This document shows, piece after piece, positions 14,604 through 21,113 of a stretch of DNA of 21,113 nt. The stretch comes from an uncultured Eggerthella sp. Its GTDB lineage: Bacteria > Actinomycetota > Coriobacteriia > Coriobacteriales > Eggerthellaceae. How positions within the stretch are numbered: the stretch's first letter is position 1; every line of letters begins with the position of its first letter. The position numbers were made by a program, and so were the translations under genes. Location of the stretch: the NCBI GenBank assembly GCA_902464295.1, contig CABQIW010000035.1:1-21113 (forward strand), written 5' to 3'. The notes under the pieces are model-generated. The model saw only the letters and a program-made list of their open reading frames with translations. It did no database searches and was not told where the DNA came from.

Positions 14604-15926
14604 ATGAGCGAAGACAGGAGCATACCGATCTCGCCTGCTGCTCTTGAAGCATTTGCGGCTGGTGCAGCGTTCATGCCCCACAGCGCTCCTGGGGGCTCTG
14701 CAGATAACGAAGCACACTCCGCAGAAAAGACCGCTGAGGCACCTGGTTCCTGCCAGTCCGAAGCAGCGAGGACGACCGAGCAAAGCAACGAAACGCCTGT
14801 TGAAGAGGCGATCAACAGCTCTGGTGATACTCCCCTTGAAACAGTCGAAGAGGCCCCTGCTCCGCCCGCAGACCTGCGCTTTCCTATCTCCGTCTTACCA
14901 GGATTCTGCACCCGCCTTGCTGGCAGCACGTGCGAGAGGTGCACGTTCGTCTGTCCCTACGACGCGATCTTCTTCGACGAACAGGGTCGCCCCCACATAG
15001 ACGAGGAATTCTGCACCCGCTGCGGACTGTGCTGCGGCATCTGCGATGCCTTCGTTACCGAGCGCATCACGATGAACGACCTGCTCGACAAGGTTCGCCG
15101 CCTCTCTGGCGAAGGTGAGCCCGTCTTCTTCACCTGCTACGATCAGATCCCTGAAGACTTCGAAGTGCATCCCAACGTCGTGGTCCTGCCCTGCATCGGT
15201 GCGGTCGCGCCCGAATTCTGGCTGGCTGCCCTCGAAGCGAACCCTGAATTGCAGATCTACTGCAACTTCTCGCTCTGCACCGATTGCCCCACCGCAGGTC
15301 CCGAGGCGAAGGCACTGCTCACCCACGCCGTGAATCTAGGTGAGCGCTGGAGCCGCATCCATATGGGCAAAGCCGAGCGCCTTCCCGAAAAGACCGATAT
15401 CTTGAGCCGCTTCTTCGAGGCCACCTCCGACGAATTCCACCGGCGCGGTGTCGCAACCTCGCTCGCACATGAGGCAGCAGATATCGCAAGCGGCAAGCAT
15501 CGCAAACGCTACAACGACACGCTCGCCAAGTTTCACGAGCAAAAAGCCCACCTTCGCGCACAGGGTCATGCGCAAAACGCTCATCACCACCAGCATGTTC
15601 CTTCAACTCCCGATCTCGTGGTGCGTAAGCCCTGGCCACGCCTCACGCTCGTGGCGAACACCGTCGAAGAGCATCCCGAGATCGCCCCTAACATCCCCCG
15701 CTATCTCGCAGCAGTCGATGAAGCAACCTGCGAGCACTGCTACGAGCCGTGCTTCTCACACTGCCCAGCTGGTGCACGCTCCTTGGATGAGTCTGGCACG
15801 ATCGTGGTCGATCCCAAGCTCTGCATCGCGTGCGGCAATTGCGCACTTTACTGCCCCACGGGCGCTGCCTATCTCTTCGAAACCAACGCTACGATCTTCC
15901 TCTCTAAGCAAAGCACCGACGAATAA
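14604..15926 (+). CDS. Multi-cluster 4Fe-4S protein with a cysteine-rich central domain
   Basis: A 440-residue protein in five parts. Residues 1-90 are low-complexity and Ala/Glu-rich, probably disordered. Residues 100-148 hold two [4Fe-4S] motifs: Cys110, 113 and 117 (with Cys102 likely), and Cys137, 140, 143 and 147. Residues 172-230 form a central domain with Cys178, 197, 220, 225 and 228; its FFTCYD...VLPCIGAVAP pattern faintly recalls the MvhD/heterodisulfide-reductase-associated iron-sulfur subunit. Residues 280-335 are charged and His-rich (HHHQH). Residues 376-417 hold a second ferredoxin module (Cys376, 379, 383, 387; Cys407, 410, 413, 417). An electron-transfer role is secure in outline; the partner enzyme is unknown. 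No signal peptide or membrane helix is seen, so it is probably cytosolic. GAAAGG precedes the ATG. Confidence 0.8.
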   Translation: MSEDRSIPISPAALEAFAAGAAFMPHSAPGGSADNEAHSAEKTAEAPGSCQSEAARTTEQSNETPVEEAINSSGDTPLETVEEAPAPPADLRFPISVLPGFCTRLAGSTCERCTFVCPYDAIFFDEQGRPHIDEEFCTRCGLCCGICDAFVTERITMNDLLDKVRRLSGEGEPVFFTCYDQIPEDFEVHPNVVVLPCIGAVAPEFWLAALEANPELQIYCNFSLCTDCPTAGPEAKALLTHAVNLGERWSRIHMGKAERLPEKTDILSRFFEATSDEFHRRGVATSLAHEAADIASGKHRKRYNDTLAKFHEQKAHLRAQGHAQNAHHHQHVPSTPDLVVRKPWPRLTLVANTVEEHPEIAPNIPRYLAAVDEATCEHCYEPCFSHCPAGARSLDESGTIVVDPKLCIACGNCALYCPTGAAYLFETNATIFLSKQSTDE

Positions 15927-15968
15927 CGATCGGTTCCGTTCCTCTCAGCTCCGTTCAAGAGCTAGGTT

Positions 15969-15974
15969 TATAAT
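15969..15974 (+). promoter_or_regulatory. Candidate -10 box for the thioesterase gene
   Basis: A consensus TATAAT lies 53 bases before the thioesterase ATG, in the 101-base gap after the iron-sulfur protein gene. No TTGACA-like hexamer occurs at the right distance. A 5-bp stem (AGCTC at 15947-15951, GAGCT at 15959-15963) precedes it. Confidence 0.4.
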
Positions 15975-16027
15975 CGAACTCAAGGCATCGCCTTCTTCTT
16001 GCACCCTTCGATCCCAAAGGAGCTACC

Positions 16028-16429
16028 ATGGTCGATGAAACCAATTCATTAGAAGAGATTCGCGCATACTTCGCACAGGACAGATTCGCAGCTCAAGCGC
16101 AGTGCAGCATCATCGAGGCTGCACCGAATCACGCCATCTGCGAAATGCCCATCACCGAAAACCATTTGAACGCCAACGGCACCGTCATGGGTGGCGCGAT
16201 GTTCACGCTGGCAGATTTCACCATGGCCATCATCTCGAACATGGACAACAAACCCACCGTTGCTATCGACTGCACGATCCGCTTCTTCTCCCCCGCCAAA
16301 GGCCAGAAGCTCATCGCAACGGGCAGTGCGAACAAGGCAGGTCGCACCGTAGGTTTCTACACCGTCGATATCACCGATGACTTAGGAACCAATGTTGCTC
16401 AATTCGTCTGCACGGCACACCGTAGCTAG
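16028..16429 (+). CDS. PaaI-type hotdog-fold acyl-CoA thioesterase
   Basis: A 133-residue single hotdog-domain protein of the PaaI/YbgC-like thioesterase superfamily, which hydrolyses acyl-CoA thioesters. The family signature is NHLNANGTVMGGAMFTLADF (45-64), with Asp63 as the likely catalytic acid/base and the Gly-rich turn leading into the central helix. TIRFFSPAKGQKLIATGS (83-100) is the following conserved strand pair. The length is typical and such proteins are usually tetramers. AAAGGAG (16016-16022) is a strong ribosome binding site 5 bases before the ATG. A good rho-independent terminator follows, so this is either a single-gene unit or the end of the preceding one. The natural substrate is unknown, and no phenylacetate genes are nearby, so the name paaI is not used. 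Confidence 0.87.
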   Translation: MVDETNSLEEIRAYFAQDRFAAQAQCSIIEAAPNHAICEMPITENHLNANGTVMGGAMFTLADFTMAIISNMDNKPTVAIDCTIRFFSPAKGQKLIATGSANKAGRTVGFYTVDITDDLGTNVAQFVCTAHRS

Positions 16430-16468
16430 CCCTTCATCCTTTCATCCTGAAATATCGCCCCGAACGCA

Positions 16469-16510
16469 AGCCACCTGCGCGCCGCACTGCTGCAGGTGGT
16501 TCTCTTTTCC
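16469..16510 (+). terminator. Rho-independent terminator after the thioesterase gene
   Basis: CCACCTGC (16471-16478) pairs perfectly with GCAGGTGG (16492-16499) around a 13-base loop, extended by a G-T and an A-T pair. It is followed by the T-rich stretch TTCTCTTTTCC (16500-16510). This is the strongest intrinsic terminator in the window. The rest of the gap to 16606 has TAAAAT (16550-16555) as a weak -10 candidate for the next gene. Confidence 0.8.
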
Positions 16511-16606
16511 ATTCGCACGAAAACACGGACGAAGTGCGCCGAAGGGGCGTAAAATCAAACTGCATCCGCACATCAGCCTTATACGCATACGCAAGAAAAG
16601 AGTCGC

Positions 16607-17425
16607 ATGAACTTCACCGAACGCTGGCATACCTTCTTCGATCGCTCCGCTCCGAACATGATCTTGCGTTTTGCGGTCATGTTCTTCGGTCTTGCATTGG
16701 TTGCCGCTTCGGTCGCCCTTACCCGCGCATCCGGGTTGGGCACCTCACCCATCTCGTGCATCCCCGCGGTCTTGAGCTTCACCACGGCCTGGACCATCGG
16801 CACGTGGACCTTTGTGGTGAACGTGCTCTTCGTGCTCATCCAGATCATCTTGCTGCGCAGCGATTTCAACCCGATCCAGTTCTTGCAGATCGCTTTCGTG
16901 TTCGTCTTCTCGGCGATGATCGATTTCTTCGTTCCGTTTTGCGAACTCATCCCCATGCCGAACTACGGCTTCGAGTTCTTCTATACCGTGCTTGGCGTAT
17001 TCATGACGGGCTTCGGTATCTTCTTGCAGGTGAAAGCCTCGCTCATCACGCTCCCTGGTGAAGGGATCGTGCTGGCGGTTTCGAAGGTGACCAAGATCCC
17101 CTTCCCAAAATGCAAGGTGGCCTTCGACACGTCCCAGGGTGTTATCGGCGTGATCATTTCGCTCATCGCACTGGGCGGTCTATTCGGCGTGCGTGAAGGC
17201 ACCATCCTTTCGGCGCTGTTCGTAGGCGTGGTCGTGAATTTCTGCAATAAGCTACTTCCGAACTTCGAAAAGGCCGTTCCGCTCGCTGGGCACCGGACGC
17301 TTACCGCAACCACTCTCGAGGCGCCCTCGAATGCGAGCGCACCTCAAGAAGCACCCGCTGCCGATACCGCTCCCGAAGCAGCACTCGAAGCCGCAGACGC
17401 TTCTTGCCCACTCGAACGCGATTAG
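16607..17425 (+). CDS. YczE/YyaS/YitT-like integral membrane protein
   Basis: A 272-residue membrane protein with about five hydrophobic segments (roughly 18-38, 62-84, 90-110, 124-142 and 176-210). GLGTSPISCIP (43-53) after the first helix, LPGEGIVLAVSK (149-160) and FGVREGTILSALFVG (193-207) are characteristic of the YczE/YitT-like family. Its function is unsettled; members are often listed as transporters or membrane regulators. Residues 230-272 form a polar Ala/Pro/Glu-rich tail, probably disordered and unlike the compact usual C-terminus. The start has AAAAGAG 4 bases upstream. The gene follows a terminator, so it has its own promoter or depends on read-through, and it converges with mfd. 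Confidence 0.8.
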   Translation: MNFTERWHTFFDRSAPNMILRFAVMFFGLALVAASVALTRASGLGTSPISCIPAVLSFTTAWTIGTWTFVVNVLFVLIQIILLRSDFNPIQFLQIAFVFVFSAMIDFFVPFCELIPMPNYGFEFFYTVLGVFMTGFGIFLQVKASLITLPGEGIVLAVSKVTKIPFPKCKVAFDTSQGVIGVIISLIALGGLFGVREGTILSALFVGVVVNFCNKLLPNFEKAVPLAGHRTLTATTLEAPSNASAPQEAPAADTAPEAALEAADASCPLERD

Positions 17426-17433
17426 CACACATC

Positions 17434-17446
17434 GCGGAGGATCCGC
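17434..17446. other. Short hairpin between convergent genes
   Basis: GCGGA (17434-17438) and TCCGC (17442-17446) flank GGA, 8 bases after the YczE-like stop. No U-tract follows on either strand, so it is at best a weak transcript end. The 73-base gap to the mfd stop holds nothing else I can support. Confidence 0.3.
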
Positions 17447-17498
17447 TCGCTCGACAGCAAGGAAGATCCCTCCCAACCACGAGCTATCTGTAGAGCAC

Positions 17499-20400
17499 CT
17501 ATCCCTCTTTCTCCGAAGCAAAGAAGGATGCGAGAAATTCTTGCACAGCGGTAAGCGTGGTTCCATCTTCGCTCTCTCCCACTACGCGCATCGGCACGAT
17601 GAGCTTCTTCTTATCTGCCAAGTAGCGTCCTGCTTTCTTGCGGAGTGCAGATGCCTGCTTCTTCGAAATGATGATGGGCTCAACGATGAGCTTACCGCCC
17701 GTTACCGATATCTGCGCGATATTGTGTTCGTTCGCGAATGCTTTCAAACGCGCTTTCTGGAATTGGTTGACCGTAGCTGGCGGCATCTCACCATGCTTCT
17801 CTGTGATCTCGCGCGCTAACTCATCTACGAATTCGATCGTATCGGCGCTGGCTAGCTTGCGATAGAAGAGCACACGTTCATCAGCATCAGGCACATATTC
17901 TTCAGGGATGTACGTGTGGTCAGGCACGTTGATCACGATGTCGGAGAGGGCTTCGGGAAGATAGTTGTCGGATATGCTCTCCCCCTCACGCGTGAGGTTC
18001 ACCGCCTGCGAGAGCATCTGCGCATAGAGGTCAAAGCCTACCGCCGACATGTTGCCACTCTGCTCCGCGCCAAGGATGCTGCCTGCGCCACGGATCTCAA
18101 GATCCTTCATAGCGATACGCATGCCGCTTCCCAGATCGGCATTCTCGTCGATCGCGGTCAGGCGATCGCGCGCTTCTTCGGTAAGAGGAACGTTATCGGG
18201 GAATAGGAAGTAAGCATATGCCTGCGTGGAGGAACGACCGACACGCCCTTTGAGCTGGTACATCTGAGCGAGACCCAAGCGCTGCGCATCTTCGATGATG
18301 AGCGTGTTCGTGTGCGGATTATCGATGCCACTCTCGATGATGGTGGTTGCCACGAGCACATCGATCTCGCCTGCGGAGAAATCCTCCATCACGATCTCGA
18401 GCTCTTCTTTCGACATCTTGCCGTGCGCTACCCCGATGCGCGCTTCACCTGCCGCTTCACGCACGCGCTTCACCGCATCATCGATCGAGCGCACACGATT
18501 GCTCACGTAGTATACCTGCCCCTTGCGATCGAGTTCGCGTGCGATCGCATCGGCGACCACATCAGGGTCCCACTCGCCCACGTGCACTTCCACGGGGCGA
18601 CGATCATCGGGCGGGGTCATGATCAGGCTCATGTCGCGCACGCCAGAAAGCCCCATCTGCATCGTACGCGGAATGGGCGTTGCTGAAAGCGTGAGGATAT
18701 CGATCGACTCACGCATGTTCTTCAGCTGCTCTTTGTGCCCCACACCGAAGCGTTGTTCCTCGTCGATGATCACCAGGCCTAAGTCTTTCGGATTCACATC
18801 GCGCGAGAGCAAGCGATGCGTGCCCACGAGCACCTGCACCTCCCCGTTAGCAAAATCTTCGAGGGTCCTTTTTTGCTGCGCAGGCGTACGGAAACGCGAG
18901 AGCACTTCGACCCGCACCCCAAAAGGCTCGAAGCGCTCCTTGAACGTGGTGTAGTGCTGCTGCGCCAAGATGGTAGTCGGGCAGAGCACCATCACCTGCT
19001 TCTTGTCCTGCGTTGCCTTGAACGCCGCACGCAATGCCACCTCGGTCTTGCCGAAGCCCACATCGCCGCACACGAGCCGATCCATTGGGTGGATCGATTG
19101 CATGTCGGTCTTGATGTCCGCAATAGCCGCAAGCTGATCAGGGGTTTCTTGGTAAGGAAACGCTTCTTCCATCTCGCGCTGCCAGGGCGTGTCCTCTTTA
19201 TATTGATAGCCCTTTGTCGCGCTACGACGCGTATACACGTCCACCAAGTCGAACGCAAGCTGCTTCGTGGCCTTACGCGCGCGCCCGATCGCGCGTGACC
19301 AGTCCGATGTGTTGAGGCGCGTCAGACGCGGGGACGCTCCTTCAGGGCCAACATAGCGCGTTACACGATCGAACTGCTCGACCGGCACATAGAGCTTATC
19401 GCCTTCAGCGTATTCCAAAAGCAAGTAGTCGCGCTCGATCCCGCCCACATCACGGCGCACGAGATCACGGAAGAACGCCACGCCATGATGCGCATGCACC
19501 ACATAATCACCTGGTTTATAGGGGAAGGTGATGTCGGTGATGTCGACGCGCTTCGTGGTGCGCACCGACATGGAGCCTTGCGTATCGGCAAGCGACACAA
19601 GAGCGAGCTTCGCCGCAGGGAAGATCATACCAAGCGGGATGTTCACATCGACGATGTTCACCACGCCACGGCGCAGCTTGCGCTCGCGATGAGCAACATC
19701 TGAAGGCGCAGGCACTTCCCCGTCTTCTTTAGAACGAGCGGGCAAAGATGAAGATGAGCCCTCGCCCTCATCATCGGGAGCCGCTAACACATCAAGCTCC
19801 TCCTTGATCGGGATCCCCCGATCGACCAGTTCGAGCTTCATCTCCTGACGTGCGCGGAAATGCGGCACCGAGAACACCACGGTGAAGCCCTGCTGCGTGA
19901 GCGAATAGAGCTTGCCGAAGAGCTTATCGGCATCTCCCGCCACATCCACGCGCTTGACCACCAATTCGTCATCGAGCTCCACGCCCACCCGCATGATCGA
20001 TACATAGGTTGCGCGCTGATTCTTCCCAAAATCGAGCGCTTGCGGGGCGAAGAAGAGCTCATCTGCCAAAAGCAGCGAGGCATTCGTCTTCTTCATGAGC
20101 TCATCGCGATAGTGAAGTGCGTCATCGACCAAACTGCGCGGTTCGACCACCACCGTAAGAGCATCATCTGGAAGATAGTTGCCCACGGTATCGAGCTCTT
20201 CGAACACGTAGGGCAAGAGCGCCTGTGGCGTGAATATCTCGCTCTGTTCGAGCGCATCGAGCAAGTCGCGATACAGCGGCGTGGTACTCGACTGCGGCAC
20301 CAGCCGCGAACGTGCTTGAGCGATACCGCGCGAAGTGATAGGAAATTCGCGCACCGGGAATATCTCGACCGATTCGCACGAAGAGATGGTTTGCCCTGTT

Positions 20401-21080
20401 CCGGGAAGCAAGCTGCGGATCTCTTCCAGTTCATCGCCGAAGAAATCGAGGCGCACTGGATTGACCAGATTACCCGCGAACACATCGATCGTTCCGCCCT
20501 GCGCGCTGAAGGTTCCTGGCCCATCGAGCTTGCCGGTATTCTCATAGCCGAGCTCTACCAGGCGCTCGACCAGACCCTCGTAGTCCTCGACACCTGAAAT
20601 GCCCATCTCATCGAGCTCTTTTCCCGCTTCGAGCACAAGCGGGCGCGCAACCTCGGCGCGCGCAGGTGCCACCTTGCGCAAGAGCGCTCGAGCGGATGCC
20701 ACCACCAAGCACGACCTCCCGCTCTGAAGCGCCCAAAGTGCTTCAAGACGACGTGCCGACTGGCGGGCACGCGCCTGGTACTCCTTCGTGTTTGCAGGAG
20801 GATCAAGAATGAACGGATTCTCTTCGCGCTCTCGATAGAGATAGACCTTCTCATCGCCCACGTAGGCACCGAGCATGCGTGCGAACGTTTCGGCAGTTTC
20901 TTCACCAGGGACCACCACAAGCGTAGGCTGCGGACGCTCCGCAAAGCGCGCTGCTACCAAGAACGGGCGTGCCGAAGAGGCGACACCGATCGTGGCATCG
21001 GCACCGGCGTCCAGCTTGCCCCAGAAGTTCTCAAGTGCCCCCGAGCGCTCGAGCGTTCGAGAAAGAAGATCAATCAACAT
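17499..21080 (-). CDS. mfd: Transcription-repair coupling factor Mfd
   Basis: A 1193-residue Mfd, the ATP-driven translocase that removes RNA polymerase stalled at DNA lesions and recruits UvrA. The N-terminal UvrB-like region (about 1-340) includes the FSAQGGTIDVFAG and VRLDFFGDELEEIR motifs. The RNA-polymerase-interacting domain (about 520-580) has YKPGDYVVHAHHGVAFF. The helicase core has GDVGFGKTE (Walker A, 672-680), DEEQ (773-776), SATPIPRTMQ and QLKGRVGR. The C-terminal TRCF domain includes PDADERVLFYRKLA. A polar, probably disordered insertion lies at about 434-467, before the RNA-polymerase-binding region. The start at 21080 is chosen because the minus strand has GGGGA 9 bases upstream and the protein then begins MLIDLL; the frame remains open to the window edge, giving 11 extra residues if a GTG at the edge is used. 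Confidence 0.97.
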   Translation of the reverse strand: MLIDLLSRTLERSGALENFWGKLDAGADATIGVASSARPFLVAARFAERPQPTLVVVPGEETAETFARMLGAYVGDEKVYLYREREENPFILDPPANTKEYQARARQSARRLEALWALQSGRSCLVVASARALLRKVAPARAEVARPLVLEAGKELDEMGISGVEDYEGLVERLVELGYENTGKLDGPGTFSAQGGTIDVFAGNLVNPVRLDFFGDELEEIRSLLPGTGQTISSCESVEIFPVREFPITSRGIAQARSRLVPQSSTTPLYRDLLDALEQSEIFTPQALLPYVFEELDTVGNYLPDDALTVVVEPRSLVDDALHYRDELMKKTNASLLLADELFFAPQALDFGKNQRATYVSIMRVGVELDDELVVKRVDVAGDADKLFGKLYSLTQQGFTVVFSVPHFRARQEMKLELVDRGIPIKEELDVLAAPDDEGEGSSSSLPARSKEDGEVPAPSDVAHRERKLRRGVVNIVDVNIPLGMIFPAAKLALVSLADTQGSMSVRTTKRVDITDITFPYKPGDYVVHAHHGVAFFRDLVRRDVGGIERDYLLLEYAEGDKLYVPVEQFDRVTRYVGPEGASPRLTRLNTSDWSRAIGRARKATKQLAFDLVDVYTRRSATKGYQYKEDTPWQREMEEAFPYQETPDQLAAIADIKTDMQSIHPMDRLVCGDVGFGKTEVALRAAFKATQDKKQVMVLCPTTILAQQHYTTFKERFEPFGVRVEVLSRFRTPAQQKRTLEDFANGEVQVLVGTHRLLSRDVNPKDLGLVIIDEEQRFGVGHKEQLKNMRESIDILTLSATPIPRTMQMGLSGVRDMSLIMTPPDDRRPVEVHVGEWDPDVVADAIARELDRKGQVYYVSNRVRSIDDAVKRVREAAGEARIGVAHGKMSKEELEIVMEDFSAGEIDVLVATTIIESGIDNPHTNTLIIEDAQRLGLAQMYQLKGRVGRSSTQAYAYFLFPDNVPLTEEARDRLTAIDENADLGSGMRIAMKDLEIRGAGSILGAEQSGNMSAVGFDLYAQMLSQAVNLTREGESISDNYLPEALSDIVINVPDHTYIPEEYVPDADERVLFYRKLASADTIEFVDELAREITEKHGEMPPATVNQFQKARLKAFANEHNIAQISVTGGKLIVEPIIISKKQASALRKKAGRYLADKKKLIVPMRVVGESEDGTTLTAVQEFLASFFASEKEG

Positions 21081-21113
21081 TGTGACAATTCCCCAATAAA
21101 CAATCAATTTCAC

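Noticed and set aside
1..21113. Defence island, prophage, integron or CRISPR
   Set aside because: All genes are housekeeping, metabolic or membrane proteins; I see no direct-repeat array, recombinase, transposase, restriction, toxin-antitoxin or phage genes, and no marked compositional break.

Overview
The window looks like ordinary chromosomal DNA from a Coriobacteriia-type actinobacterium, most plausibly the Eggerthellales. The inference rests on moderately high GC, an actinobacterial DUF2510 protein, a polyferredoxin-like protein of a kind I associate with anaerobes, and the general style of the housekeeping proteins. I cannot name a genus. Coding density is high, intergenic gaps are all under 300 bases, and I see no rRNA, tRNA, CRISPR array, transposase, integrase or phage gene.

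Layout. 1-247 is the 5' part of a minus-strand PAP2-type phosphatase that runs off the left edge. 420-2611 (plus) carries a DUF2510 membrane protein, a YgjP-type zinc metallopeptidase and a CorA metal-ion transporter. CorA converges with a minus-strand AGCS sodium/amino-acid symporter (2681-4096). That gene is divergent from a variant cysteine synthase (4329-5258, plus). The cysteine synthase converges with a minus-strand cluster, transcribed radical SAM gene -> metK -> priA (10553 down to 5475), with gaps of only about 30 bases. 10844-14565 (plus) holds a circularly permuted ATP-grasp-like protein, a Lit/DUF1461 membrane protein only 3 bases downstream, then gltX. 14604-17425 (plus) holds a four-cluster iron-sulfur protein, a PaaI-type thioesterase followed by the clearest rho-independent terminator in the window, and a YczE-like membrane protein. 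The plus genes converge on the minus-strand mfd gene (17499-21080), which is essentially complete; its likely start lies 33 bases inside the right edge.

How genes may work together. MetK makes S-adenosylmethionine, which the radical SAM enzyme encoded just upstream consumes, so co-expression is sensible although no substrate can be read from sequence. PriA (replication restart) and Mfd (transcription-coupled repair) are DNA-maintenance helicases. CorA, the AGCS symporter and cysteine synthase are ion and amino-acid supply functions. The ATP-grasp/Lit pair and the iron-sulfur protein are the least understood units. I found no convincing new defence or mobile system. The best leads are the ATP-grasp/Lit pair, the radical SAM-metK linkage, the iron-sulfur protein with a cysteine-rich centre, a strong intergenic hairpin at 5365-5389, and a bipartite motif shared upstream of corA and the radical SAM gene.
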